Part shown: one piece after another, positions 1 to 13,800 of the stretch | Numbering within the stretch: the stretch's first letter is position 1 | Layout: every line of letters begins with the position of its first letter | Made by a program: the position numbers and the translations under genes | The notes under the pieces: generated by a model | Seen by the model: the letters and a program-made list of their open reading frames with translations, nothing else | What the model was told of the DNA's origin: nothing | Databases searched by the model: none | Assembly: GCF_030035675.1 (NCBI RefSeq) | Contig: NC_084482.1 | Coordinates: 187,523,873-187,587,872, forward strand | Origin: Rhineura floridana | Taxonomy: Eukaryota > Chordata > Lepidosauria > Squamata > Rhineuridae | Direction of reading: 5' to 3' | Length of the DNA stretch: 64,000 nucleotides

Positions 1-949
1 TATGAACTGAACTGAGATCTCAGGGCCAGCCCTACCATTAAGCAGTGTTGAGGCAGCTACCTCCAACAGGGCAGGGAGTGGTGGCAAGATGCTGGAGGAC
101 AGAGCTGTGTGGGCCCCATGGTCTGCCCTTCACTTCCAGAGTTAGCCTTCTGTCCTCGGGTGCTGTGGAGGATGCTTTCTCATTGAAAGAGTCGAAGATT
201 CATCTGCCAGTCCCATTGGATTCTTTATGTGGATTGGTGGGGCATTCTCTTATTCTTTGCTTTGAGCAGCAGAATGCTTTGGGCTGGCCCTGCAAGCACC
301 CCATATTGAGCCTGGAAGATAATGGAAAGCCAGTGCAATATACCACACTGAGCCATGTTGCAGGTGTCTGCCTGAGCATGCAATGGTTAAAAGTGAGGAT
401 GGAAGTAAGTGCATGCATGCAAGCCCCACCTCCAATATCTCTGCATGGCAGCTCCTCCCACTCGGTCCCTGACCTTCCTGTATTCAGTGGAAAATATCTG
501 CAGGGAGCTTTTACTCACATTTGCTTGAACACAAGTAGAACTCTCCATGTGATCGGGGACTCTGCTTTACGAGGGTCCCAAAGTGCATGGAGGGTTCTAG
601 CCATATTCAAAGCCTCTCCTGATCTCATCGTAGGAAGTTCGAAGGTGATGTGCGGGAAGATGTTGGGGGTCCTACTGCTTTAAACACTGATTGTTTAGGC
701 AAACCCCCAAACATAACGAATGTGTGTTAGGGACAGCTGGAAACTGCTGGGATCTTAAGAGCCCCAGGGATGACTATAGTGTTGGGTTTGGGTGTAAGAA
801 GCCTATGTTGAAATCCTTGCTTGGCTAATGATGCTCAGAAATTGATTACAGGGTAAGTTGCTGTTGGTCACTCACAGGAACATGTATTGAAGCTAAAATG
901 GCTGTCTTGAGTGTCTTCATAGAAGAGCAAAGTGCAAATGTTTTAACAT
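1..949. other. ACOX2 intron sequence, nothing recognised
   Basis: This stretch lies upstream of the first recognisable ACOX2 exon. A long open frame crosses about 45-683 on the + strand, but its translation has no acyl-CoA oxidase similarity, no domain and no flanking splice logic that I can see. I treat it as intron. No repeat family was recognised. Confidence 0.5.
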
Positions 950-1270
950 AGTGGTTCCCAAACTGTGATCCACTAGCTTGTTTCATATGGTCCGCAGTAT
1001 CTCTGGATTTGTGGTGGGGGGCTGCGCATCCATTGCATTAAAGATTCATATTGATTTTTAATGGTATGTTTATTACTTCTGGTCTTTCTTCTATATTGTA
1101 TTACAGTCTGAATTCTATGGAATTTAGATGGTAATTCAATAAAATACAATATAGAAGAAAGATAAGAAACAATAAACATACGATTTAAAAATCATGACAG
1201 CATCTAGCACAGCACATTACAATTGCTACAACAGGAAGGAAAACCATTGTGGTCCGCCAGGGCTCTCAGC
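950..1270. mobile_element. Foldback DNA-transposon remnant with 50-bp inverted arms
   Basis: The left side starts with a hAT-like end (GTGGTTCCCAAACTGTG from about 952). Two arms, about 1050-1102 and 1143-1195, are inverted copies of each other over roughly 50 bp (for example CTTTCTTCTATATTGTATT against its reverse complement), separated by a 40-bp spacer. This is the layout of a foldback MITE or internally deleted hAT-type element. The right terminus and a target duplication were not identified. Confidence 0.55.
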
Positions 1271-1742
1271 AATTTTCAATATTCTTGGGGGGGGGGCAGG
1301 GAGTAAAACATTATAAATTGGGCATATTACGTAGGGGGCTTATTTGTAATCTGGAAGTGGGATAAGTGCTTCGGTGGAGATAAGGGTGTTTATATTGCTT
1401 GGGCTATACACTCAGCAGAATGGGGTGTGGTGGGGTTCTGAGGTGGTTGGCGGGACTGCCATCTCTTTGGACCACAGGCCATTTTTTAAATGCTCTACCA
1501 CGTTAAAAAAAGAAGAGAGCATTGTTTTAGCTTTCAGATAGAGTTTTTGTTGTTTGCATCATGGAGCACTCAAAAATGGTATCTCCCACCTGCATGGTAC
1601 AGGCCAGAATTCTGCTGTCTCCAGCCAGTGTAGACCAGGCTTTTGTCTCTGCCATTAAGGCTATAAAAATTAGTCATAAATATTTGCAAAACTGTTGGCA
1701 ATTTCTGTGTCTATAATGTTTACTTTTTCTCTTTCCCTGTAG

Positions 1743-1848
1743 GATTGTAAGAAATGCAGCAACCAAACTCCAGACTTTGGTCCAATCAGGAATAGCACAG
1801 CATGAAGCATGGAACAGATGTTCTGTCCAATTGGCACAGGGTGCTATG
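1743..1848 (+). CDS. ACOX2: ACOX2 coding exon (fourth from last)
   Basis: The acceptor is a pyrimidine tract ending CTGTAG at 1742. The exon carries one base of a split codon, then 35 codons reading IVRNAATKLQTLVQSGIAQ to QLAQGAM. The donor is ATG|GTTGGT. Ending here keeps alignment length with ACOX1 (QAAKVHCYY against QGAM-AHSHY), which an earlier GT at 1841 would break. Confidence 0.85.
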
Positions 1849-4800
1849 GTTGGTAATAATGATGTTAACTTCACCCCTACTGGCACTTTTGCCAGAAAAC
1901 CTGCCTCTGAAATTGGGCTAGAAAAGAACAGCCAGCCAAGGAAGATAGGTCATCTTACGTTCATTCAGATCCCATTTTAAAAAGAGCATTATACTGACAT
2001 TTCTAGGTGTAAACAATACCTTTTTAAAGCAGGAGTAGCTAACACCTTTGGCCCTCCAGATGTCATTGGACTGCAGCTCCCATAATCCCTGGTGACTGGC
2101 CGCTCTGGCTGGGACTGATGGGAGTTAGAATCCAGCAACATCTGGGGGCGCATAGGCTCCCGATTTCCGAGTTAGGAGTGAAGCTAGGAAGCTGCCTTAT
2201 ACTGAATCAGACCATTGGTCCATCTAGCTTCCGCACTTCCTGGAAGCAGCTCTCCAGAACTTGTCTATCCTAACTCTACCTGGCGATGCCGGGGATTGAA
2301 CCAACTCCCACTCACCTGGGAGCTGAGTCTGAAGGGCACTGCTATCATCTTGATATTCTGGTTACATCCACACCATACATTTAAAGCACTCTTATACACT
2401 TAAAACAGGCATGGTTTCCCCCAAAGAATTCTGGCAACTGTTGTTTGTTATGGCTGCTGAGAATTGCAGCTCTGTGAGGACTCTTCTATCAACTCTCAGT
2501 GCCCTTAACAAACCACAGTCCTCAGAATGCTTTGGGGGAAGCCATGCCTGTTTAAAGTGATGTAAGAGTGCTTGAAATGTATGATGTGGAAGTGGCCTGG
2601 TGCTTAGGCTGGAGGCAATTACTGGGTAATGAGGTTACACTTGCTTCTGACACTGAATGAGAAAGCACATAGCCCAGGAGTGGAACCTAACTCCGTGTTG
2701 TCACATTCACCCCCACCCCACCAACGTGAGCTACTGTACAGAGGTGAATGGTGTTTGCATCCAGTTGTTTATAATTTTTCAGGCTCATAGCCATTACATT
2801 GTGGTGGAAAAATTTGTCAAAGCACTGGAGACATTTGGAAAAGAGGTTGCCATCCAGAGGGTCCTCAAACATCTCTGTGACCTTTTCGCACTGCATGGGA
2901 TTTTATCTAACATGGGAGACTTTGTGCAGGACACGTACCTTTCTACACAGCAAACTGACATGGTGACTGAATCGTACCTGGATCTCCTGACAGTCATTCG
3001 GTGAGGTGATTATTTTCTTCTGCTGAGGGCTTAATGCAGTTTGCTCCATGTTTGTGTCATAACTGTCATTAAACATGCATAAAACTAGAAAACTGCCTGT
3101 CATTAGGACGGGTGAAAAGAGGCATGTCAGTTGCAGGAGACGCAGGCATCTCCTCTGCACTCTGTACAAAATCTACTTTGCACCTTCTGTGGGGTCCTTC
3201 TCAGTAGAATTAGGACCATCAAGTACCAGGATCTGCTAATAACTATAGTTCCCAGGTGCACCTTTCTTTCCTTTTTTTGCCATAGGAGTAAAGGTTTGGG
3301 CGGAGCTAAATCTTCCCTTTGTGCCCCCAGTTTCTTGACAGAACCAGCCACGTTTTGCCCCAGAAATGTCTGTAGCACTTGAGTTAAAGGACATAGTTAT
3401 TTGCGCCCGGAAGAGTAACCCCACAATGTCATGTCTAGTTTGGCCCTATCTACTCCAACTGGCAGTGGCTCTCCAAGATAGGAATCTACTTTATGCCAGG
3501 CTCAGCTTAGGGTTGCCTTCAGTGCTAGTCCTACTCTGAGTGGACCCACTGAAGTGAATAGGCATGACTAACTTAGGGTCATTAATTCTAATGGGTGTAC
3601 TCTGAGTAGGACTTGGTTGGATATAACTCTCAGACTGTTTGTCCAGCTTTCCCCCTTTTGCCTACTCTGACTGCCAGCCACTTTCCAGGACAGAGAGCTG
3701 GCAGTCTTTCCCATCAACTTGCACTCTGATGCTATCACTGGAGGTGCCAGGGATGAAATCCAAGACCTTCTACATTCAAATTCTCCTGCTGAATCATGAC
3801 CCTTTCTGCACTTTGAAATATGAACACATTACTGGGGCCAAAGTGCTATTGATGCATTCATGTAGTATTTGTAGGATAGATGAAGGTTTTCCTCCAGTAA
3901 AAGCGGAGAGGTTATAGCTTAGGGACAGAGCATAGCCTTCGGGTTTGCAGAAAACGTCGGGTTCAGTCCCTGCTACCCCCAGGTGAAGGATCTCTAGCAG
4001 GAGGACTGAGAGACATTGCCAGAGATCTCGGAGAACACAGTCTGTGTGTCGGACAAGAAAATACTGGGCTGGATGGACCCAGTGATGGAGAATTCTTATA
4101 TTCAAACAATAAAGAAAAATATGTTCTTTTATAAAGCTATAAAGGTTTAGAATATTTTCATAAGTGTAGTAGCCAGCCAGATCCCTTTTCTTCTTAGAGC
4201 TGTGTCTCCTGTGGCACAGCTTGAACTCTGAAAAGATAAGATAACACTGTGCTGAACATCTTGGTATCTCCAAAATGTAGGAAGAATTGCAATAGCTAAA
4301 ATGCTTAGCTCAATAGCGGGAGTACTCAGCTCATGTACTGGTATGTGAAGTTCTGAACTTTGCCAAATTGACTAGAACATAATGCAGTGCCAATGCAATT
4401 CTAATGCAGTTCCTATGCAATGCCTAGGTAATACTGATGTGTAAGCTCCTGATTTGCTAATGCTAGTTTCTTTGTCCTGAAGTGTATAAGTGTGATGTTA
4501 GATTGATTGTTGAATATGTTGTTTTTATATTGTATTTTAAAATGTTATGTAAGTCACCTAGAGTGTTTGTTCAGTCAAACAGATAGGCGACTAACAAATA
4601 AAATTTATTATTATTATTATTATTATTATTATAAAAACTCCAGGCAAGCAGTACCATGAGGCAGTTCTCCACTCACTCAGAAGGAGACTGACCAAGCGTA
4701 TGCTTGTCATCCAATAAAAGCCTATCTTTTTGCTGCAAGCCTGTGTCTTCAATTCCCTCAAGGACCCCCAATCCAACGAACTACAAAATTCCCTGTCAAC

Positions 4801-7800
4801 TGCATAAGGCCACATTCATACAATACATGTAAAATGCTATCATACCACTTTAAACAGTCTTGGCTCCTGGGAGCTGTAGTTTAAGGGTGGTGAGAGTTGT
4901 TACAAGATCCCTATTCCTTACACAAAGCTACAATTCCCAATGTTCCCTGGGAAGAGAGATTCATTGTTAAACCACTCTGGGAAGTGTAGCTCTGTGAGGG
5001 AACAGGGGTCTTCTAACAACTCTCAGTACCCTTAACAAACTACACTCCGCAGGATTCTTGGGGTGGGGGGGAACTATGACTGTTTAAAATGGTATAGTAA
5101 TGCTTTAAATGTATGATGCGGATGTGGTCTTAGCTTGATGTGCTCAAATGGATTTTTAGCTTCAACACCACTGTTTACACTTCAAACTAAAATGTTGCTT
5201 TGGCCTTTTGTCCAGTTTCCTGCTCAAATGACATCTCTTGTGGCTTATCAAGATCTTGGCTGTTTTTAATAAAAAATAAAATGAATATATTGTGAGAAGT
5301 GTTGTGTTCATCCTGGCTCCGATATTTTTGAATAGCACAGAAGCTGCAACCTCTCCATTTAATACCGGAAATGGGTACATCAGCACCATCAGGTGGTTTT
5401 GCTTCAAACTCGGCTGTGTCGGCTTTTTTAAATTAGTCAGAAATATTTAATTTAAAAGCTTTATCAAATCCCTTCCAATAAGGAGGACGAGTGTGCTGCA
5501 GTGACTGCATCATCAAATATAAAGGCATTTAAAGATAAACCTATTATCTGCATGCTGTTAACAGATTATCTTCAGGGTTTTCTTTGATGGGTTGAAATTA
5601 AAAAGAGACACATTCTGTAACAGATAGATGGCAAAGTGAATTTTCTGTTGGCTCCCCTGTGAATTTTATATTTTCTTATTATGTTAATCACCCCATGTGT
5701 ATCGACTTTTATTAGTCTGTAGCCATAATAAATCTACCTATCTACACAGCACAGGGGGAAAAGGCAGCCTAGACCCAATATTCTGTGTTATAAAATGTTA
5801 AGCAACTGGTGTCATTAAATATCAAATTAGCCATGTTCTTTCTTTTATTTCTTATAATTACTGCTGAAACTCAGTTTTATTAACAGTTACAGAACTTGGG
5901 GGATTTGGGTTGCCTTGTTGGCCAATTTATTGTAGTAATATATATAAAAATTGTAACTCTTTAAGCCTAAGAGTATAGGCTGCATTGAAATAGCCTATAA
6001 GGCCCAACCTGGTGCCCTTCAGTTGTTCTGGACTCTAACTCCCATCATCCTTGACCATGGCCATTCTGACAGGCTGGAGTCCAACGACATCTTGAGGGGA
6101 CCAGACTGAGGAAGGCTGCAGTGTGGCAACGGCACAAGGCGAAGCCATACACAGTTGCAGCTGGGCCTTCCTATGTAGTTCAACATTTTCAAGAGGCTTG
6201 GTATTGGATGGAGAACCTGTGCCCCCCCCCCCAGATGCTGTTGGACTCTGAACTCCCATCATCCCCAGCTACCATAGCCAATGGTCAGGGATGATGCGAG
6301 TTGTAGTTCAGCCACAACTGGAGGGCCACATGTTCCACACACCTGCCTAGAATTTCTTCCTGGGAGATGCTTTTTCTGCTCCTTACTGCTAGTTTTCCTA
6401 CAATAAGCAGTGAGTGTTTATTTCAGAGGACTTCTGGGGTCTTCTGAAATGTGTACTGGGCACTGTGATCTCATAGTGGCTTTTTCTATTATTATCATTA
6501 ATTCGTATCTCCTGTTTATGTTGTGAACTGCCTTGGATTGGTTTGGCACTGAAGGCAGGATATAAATATTTTGATGAGGGTTGACCATTTTGCTGTCTTT
6601 TACTCTTGAAGGAGGCTGCTTCCCTCTGCTTAATGGTGGGGCTGCCCCTGCCCTAGACAACCTTCCTGATAAATGGGGAAGTGCTTTCCCTGGCAAATAG
6701 TCCAGAATGAAGCAACACATTGCCACAGAGGAAAAGAGGAGTCAGTCCCTGGGGGGAAAAACACAGTTTCTCAGCTGAAAAGTGTTTTGTCTCAGAGAAA
6801 GGACTGCTGATGCTATTGTTGCTGCAATAGCAACCACTGGGAAAGAACCAGTAGGATTTGTACTCAACCATCCTTTTATTTAAGCAACAGCCTGGTAGCC
6901 ACAGGTGGTTCATGCACTCACAGTGCATAGTTAACCTCTGGAATTCGCTCCCACAAGAGGCAGTGATGGCCACCAACTTAGATGGCTTTAATAGAGGATT
7001 AGACAAATTCATAAAGGATAAAGCTATCAGTAACTACTAGCTGTGATGGTTATGCTCTGCTTCTGCAGTCAGAGGCAGCATGCTTCTGAACACCAGTTGC
7101 TGAAAACCACAAGAGGGGAGAGTACTCTTGTGCTCAGGTCCTATTTATGGGCTTGCTATAGGTGTCTGGTTGGCCGGTGTGAGAACAGGATCTTTGACTA
7201 GGAGGGCCACTGGCCTGATCCAGCAAACTTGCCTTACGTTCTGACTCACCTGCATGTTTTTCCTGGATTCCATGCAAGTGAGTGGGCTGGCAGAGGAGTG
7301 GAGTACCTCCCTCTTCTGCACCCATCATAGAAATCAAGCTGGGTACTGGTGGAGGGAAGCCCCTTTCTCTATGCCCAGCACAGAAATGCAGTTCTTTATT
7401 CTTCCTCTGCTAGCTCCCAGCAGGCTAGTAAAAATATTTGCAAGGTAATAACAAATTTCCCTCATTCATAAAACTCTTTGAGTTGGAATGTGTATGGAGA
7501 GCATCTCTTTCATACCCAACTCTGAGAACAGGTGTATTTTGCAATCAAAAGACAGACTGAAAATCTTGTAAATGAGATAGACGTGACTAAAAGGAGTAAA
7601 TGCTATCTCATGTTCAGACTCAGAACCATCCACCCACCAACTTCCCCTTCCCTTCAACACCTCTAGTTCACTATTCATTTATAAGAGGGGTGGAGAAATT
7701 ATAGCCATCTGGCTGTGCTTGGAGTACAGTTCCCATTATCTCTGACCATTGGCCATGTTGGCTGAAGCTGATAGGAACTGGGAGTCCAACATCATCTGCA

Positions 7801-10800
7801 GGGTCACAGGGTCCTCATCCATGATTTATGATGCCCTCTCATCATCCAAGACTACTGTAATATGCTGTTTGGAAACTTTACTCCGATTAGCCATCATTGC
7901 GCCCTCCAGAATGTATAGACTACTTACAAGTTTAGCTGGGGTGAAATGTTGATGTGAACAGTTTTTGCTGACTTGCCAATTTGCTTCCAGCCCAGTTCAG
8001 GATCCTGGCACTTGTTTCTAAAGCCCTCAGTGTTCTAGGCCCAGGTTAACTAAGGGGATACCTCCTCTCGTGATGCTAATTAGCTAAATAAGTAGCTCTG
8101 CAACCCTTCTCTTTCTGTAGTTAGATCTTCTGGGGTGCAGGTCTATATTAGAATTTTTATTTATTTTTTAATTTATGGTGGTATTTTGCATTGAGTACTC
8201 CTTGGCATAGAAATTGGGCCCTACATATTGTGACTCATAAAATCCGTTTCCTTTGCTCTTTCAGGCAAGATGCTGTGCCGTTAGTGGATGCATTTGATTT
8301 CTCTGATGCTAATTTAAATTCAGCCCTTGGCAGCTATGATGGTCAAGTCTATCAGCGGCTTTATGAGTGGGCCAAGAAGTCACCAACCAATCATCAGGTG
8401 AGAACAGTACATGGCAAAGCCAATAGGTGGCCAGACTATTTAAACGAAAGTCTACCAGCACTTCCCCATTTAACATGAATTAATGCTGCACTAGACCAGG
8501 CCTGAGCAGAAATACAATTATGCAAAATCCATTTGTCTTAATTTGCATAACTTAATGCAGGCTAGTTTTCATTAATGCATACTTTGGGCTGACATAGTGC
8601 AGAAATTTGAGTTTTTGCGATTTCAGCACAAACCTGAGCATCATAAATGGTAGATGAAATAGGGCAGGGAGGTATTAACTGAAGCTAAAAAGTGCAGAAA
8701 GGGTGGGTTTGGTGTAGTTCAAGGATGAGATTGAGGGAAGATTTGGAGGAGGAAGTCATTAGATGGGCAGAGGTAGCTACTCAGGCATAAGGAGTGGGAT
8801 GGAACTGGCAAAAATCTGCAGTGGGTGAAAAGAACACCACAGATCAGCTGGTGCACAGAAAGATGGGGAAACAGGGAGAGATGAGAGTGATGACCCACTT
8901 ATATAAAGGGCTCTGTGTATTCCACAACACTCTGCAAAGGACAAGTGGAGAAGGGAAAACAGCAAGGGTTGCAGCCATTGTTAGTCCTACTTAGAGTAGA
9001 CCCATTGAAGTTAATAGACATGACTAACTTCAGTTCATTAATTTCAGTGGATCTCGTCTGAGTAGGACTTAGTTAGATATAACCCCAAATTTGGTGTGGG
9101 CAGAGCTTGGAAAAGTTACTTTTTTGAACAGCTCCCATAAGGCCAATCCAGTAGGCATGCTGGCTGGGGCTGATGGGAATTGTTCAAAAAAGTAAATTTT
9201 CCAAGCTCTGGATGTGGGATATATTTATTTTTAGCAAAGGCAATTTTCTAGTCCTTGTGACTGCAGTGAGAGGCTTGAAAGTATCTGGGCAACACCTAGT
9301 ATTTCCAGAGCCACACTGGGAGCTTAGTAGCATTCTCAGCAGTCAATAGGGTAAGCTTAAGTTTTCTGGGTTGTTCCTTGCAAGTAGCAAAAGCAGGATT
9401 ACGGGGAGACTAGAGAGGGGCACAGCTCTCTTAGTGACTGTTTCAGTAGGAGTAATGGGGTATGGTTTGTGGATTTCCTTAAACCATAGTTCAAGCACTG
9501 AGGATAAATTGTACAATACAGGCAAATACCTACACATTTGCTTAACTATTTATTCAGTAGGGATGGGATCCGTTGGTCAGTGCCTTTTCAACCTAACAGG
9601 CAGTATCGAATCTAGTTTGTTCTTTGTCTGCTATCCACTGTTTTTACCAGTCTGGTTTTTCCTTCCCCAAAAATACTGATATTTGAACATATTGATAATT
9701 CGAAAGAAAATATTGATAAAGGAAAGGAAAACGGCTTTGCTGACTCCTCTTCCTCTGCAACTGAGGCTGGTCAGTTTTCATATTAGCAAGCAGAGACCAG
9801 CTGTTTTCCTTTTGGAAAGGAAAGGGGGAAAACAGCTTTCAATGCCTCCCTACCCCCACCTCCTCCTCCTCTTTGGCAAGGCCTGAGTCCTTACCATGGG
9901 TGGGACTTGGCTTGCTTTCTGCCACTTGGAGCTGGGATTATTCGAGTGGAGGTGGGTGGCAGAGAGAGAGAGGGAGAAGTCTGTAAAATCATTAAAAGAA
10001 CAATATATTCAAGGGAATATTCGAGGGGGGGAAATCCAGTGTCAGGTAAAAGCCATTGAAGTTCAGAGCAAACAGGATCACTCTGCAGAGATGGAGAATA
10101 TGTGGACCATTGAAAAATCCAGTGCTAAATCTGAATTTAGTGGAATTCTTGCCCATCCCTATTATACAGGTTACTGAATCCAGGTTTTATTGATGCAGAC
10201 TTTGCATTATTCTGGAAAAGAAAATTAATAAAGCCTATAGAAAAGACAATAATGCTGGGAAAAACAGGGGGGAGTAGAAAACAAGGAAGACCAAACAAGA
10301 GATGGATTGATTCCATAAAGGAAGCCACAGACCTCAACTTACAAGATCTGAACAGGGTAGTTTATTGGACCGCCTGAATTGGAGTAAAGTTTCAACAATG
10401 CTTGATGGAGTATTTGAGGATACAGATGTTAGCATTACAGTTTATACCCTTTAATTTATTATCCTTTTGTATTCTGTGTTTGTAACTGATTTGTGAAAAG
10501 ATGGTGATGTGATTTTGTCCTATTTCCCTTTCTCTTTCAGACATTTCTCACCATTACTAATATCCAATCATAGACAGTGTTTTGTAGAAATTTATAGTTA
10601 AAGCTTTTAATTTTTAATCTCTAATTTTTAGGATTTTGATTATGTCTATATGGAATGTACTTGTGTTTGGTTGTAAGTCGCCCAGAGTGGCAGATTAACC
10701 TCTGCCAGATGGGCGTCTAACAAATCTAATAAATAAATAAATAAATAAATAAATAAATAGTTTATAACAGATACTATTGGAGGTCACTGATTCATAGGGA

Positions 10801-13800
10801 TGCCATAAGTCGTAATCGACTTGAAGGCATATAACACACACATAGAATACAGATATGTTTCTTTTTCACACACACACACAATAGAGAGCAAGAAATAGCA
10901 TACCACAGAGCCCTGTTTATTTATAAGGGTTAGAAGTTTGACACTGATGCAGATAGCAGCGCTATTCCTATGGAGGGCCTTCAGAAGGCATGACTGGTAT
11001 TATCATAGTGACAGAAAGAAAAGACGGAAGTGGATGGGAGATAGAGAAGGAAAAGGCTGCAGTAGTCTAACCAAACCCCCTCTAGGATGTACACCTTAAT
11101 ATGGTGAGTGGGTTTGAGAGTGTTGAAGAAGCTGAGAGCAATGCTGTCAGGATTCTAGACCAAGAGGCTAGACTCCTAGCAGGGGCACCCATGGCGGAAT
11201 GGTCAAAGCTGAGACACCAGACTAAGATGCATCCAAACTCAGAGGAAGGCAATGGTAAACCGCCTCTGAATATCTCTTACCATGAAAAGCCTATGAACAG
11301 AGTATCCAAAATGCAACACAAGATAGTGCTGGAAGATGAGACCCCCAGGTCAGAAGGCACTCACCGAGCTACTGGGGAAGAACAAAGGACAAGTACGAGT
11401 AGCGCTGTGACTAATGACGCAGCTGGGTCAAAGCCGAAAGGAAGCCCAGAGGCTGATGCATACAGATGCGAAAGGAGAGTCCGGAGTTGTATGACGCACA
11501 TAATAGGAACATGGAACATGAGAAGCATGAACCAGGGAAAGTTAGAAATTGTCAAGCAAGAAATGGAATGTAAACATTACAATATTTGGTGTAAGTGAAT
11601 TAAAATGGATGGGAATGGGAGATTTTCAATCAGGCAACTACAAAATATTTTATGCAGGAAATGAGAAATTAAGAAGAAACGAGGTTGCTTTAATAGTGAG
11701 AAGTGATGTAGCAAAAGCAATTAGGAGCTATAACGCAAGGTCTGAGCGAGTAATATCAATGAGATTAAAAGGAAAACCTATTAACATAACCATAATCTGA
11801 GTCTATGTTCCAACGGCAAATGCAGAAGAAGAGGAATTGGAAAGATTTTATGCAGAAATACAGGAGGAAATTGATCACACACCAAAACAAGATGTGCTGA
11901 TATCATGGGGGACTGGAATGCAAAAGTAGGGAACAGAAAAGAACTAGGAATTGTAGGGAAATGGGGCCTAGGAGATAGAAATGAAGCAGGGGAAGGACTT
12001 ATTGAATTCTGTGAAGCCAGTAATTTGTTTCTTGCAAACACATTTTTTGAGCAACCGAAAAGACGACTGTACATGTGGACAGCACCAAATGGTCAATATA
12101 AGAATCAAATTGATTATATAATTGGTTGCAGAAGATGGAGAAGTTCCATACTTTCTTCGAAAACAAGTCCAGGAGCAGACTGCGGTACAGATCATGAACT
12201 AGTAATATTGAAAATCAGAGTAAATAACACCCCAGAAGAATATAAAGATCAAATAAGGAACAGATTTGGGGATTTAAACTTAGTTGACAAGACCCAGAAG
12301 AACTATGGAGTGAAGTCAGGCACATTATCAGGGAAGAATGCAAAAAGACAATACCTCTAGTTAAAAAGAGAGAAAGACCTCAATGGATGACTGAAAAAAG
12401 CAGAAAGAGAGAAGGAAAGCAAAAGGAGATAAAAACACAGTTAGAACCCTAAATGCCACTATACAGCGACTAGGACGTAGGGATAAAGAAAACTATTATA
12501 ATAGTTATTGTATAGAAATAGAAGAGAACAACGAAAAGGGTAGAACAAGAGCTCTATTCCAAAAGATTAGAGAAATGAAATGCAAATTTAAACCAAGAGT
12601 AGGGATGTTGAATAATCAACAGGGGAGCACACTGACTGACAGAGGTAAAATAAAAGGAAGATGGAAGAAGTACACTGAAGAACTCTATAAAAGAGATGCA
12701 AGGATTACAGATTCATTCACAGAGGAACCGTATGATGAAGAACCAGAAATTTTAGAATGTGAAGTGAAAGCTGCTCTTAAAATAGTTGGAAGAAACAAAT
12801 CACCAAGAACAGATAGCATACCAATAGAGTTGCTACAAGCTACTGAGCCTGAATCTGTCCCAATTTTAACACAAATCTGTCAACAAATATGGAAAAGAAA
12901 ACACTGGCCCACAGACTGGAAGTGTACAATGTATATCCCAATTTCAAAGAAAGGGGATCCCAGAGAATGCAGTAATGATCGAACTATTGCCTTAATATCC
13001 CATGCAAGTAAAGTAATGCTCAAGATTCTACAACAAAGGCTCTTACCATATATGGAGTGAGAAATGCCAGAAAAGGAAAGAGGCACCGCAGAAAAAGTTC
13101 CTCAGAAAAGGAAGAGGCACCGCACCAGAGATTATATCACAAACATATGTTGGATAATGGAATGGACCAAGGAATTTCAGAAGAAAATCACCCTGTGCTT
13201 TATAGATTACAGCAAAGCCTTTAACCGTATAGATCATTAAAAACTATGGAATGCATTAAAAGAAATGGAGGTGCCACAACATCTGATTGTCCTGATGCAC
13301 ATCCTATACTGTGGAGAAGAGGCTACTGTAAGGACAGAATATGGAGAAACTGATTGGTTCCCAATTGGAAAGGGTGTGAGACAGGGGTTTATTTTATCAC
13401 CCTATCTATATGCAGAACATATCATATGGAAAGTGGGGTTGCACCAAGATGAAGGAGGTGTGAAAATTGGAGGGAGAAATATCAATAATTTAAGATATGC
13501 AGATGATACCAGACTACTAGCAGAAACCAGTAATGATCTCAAATGAATGCTGATGAAAGTCAAAGAGGAAAGCACAAAAGCAGGACTACAGCTGAACGTC
13601 AAAAAGACTAAAGTAATGACAACAGAAGATTTATGTAACTTTAAAGTTGACAATGAGGACATTGAACTTGTCAAGGATTATCAATAGCACAGTCATTAAC
13701 CAAAATGGAGAAAATAGTCAAGAAATCAGAAGAAGGATAGGACTGGGGAGCGCAGCTATGAGAGAAGTGAAATAGAAAAGGTCCTCAAAAGCAAAGATGT

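Noticed and set aside
45-683. Long open frame of about 210 codons on the + strand
   Set aside because: It has no ATG start, no similarity to acyl-CoA oxidase or any family I know, and lies in an ACOX2 intron position; low stop density here looks like chance.
1841-1842. GT at 1841 as the ACOX2 exon donor
   Set aside because: Splicing there to 2783 would create an immediate stop; ATG|GTTGGT at 1848 keeps frame and family spacing.
11101-11598. 165-codon open frame that could be taken for a host gene
   Set aside because: It is the 5' part of the BovB LINE (endonuclease start GTWNMRSMNQGK) inside an element with target duplications.
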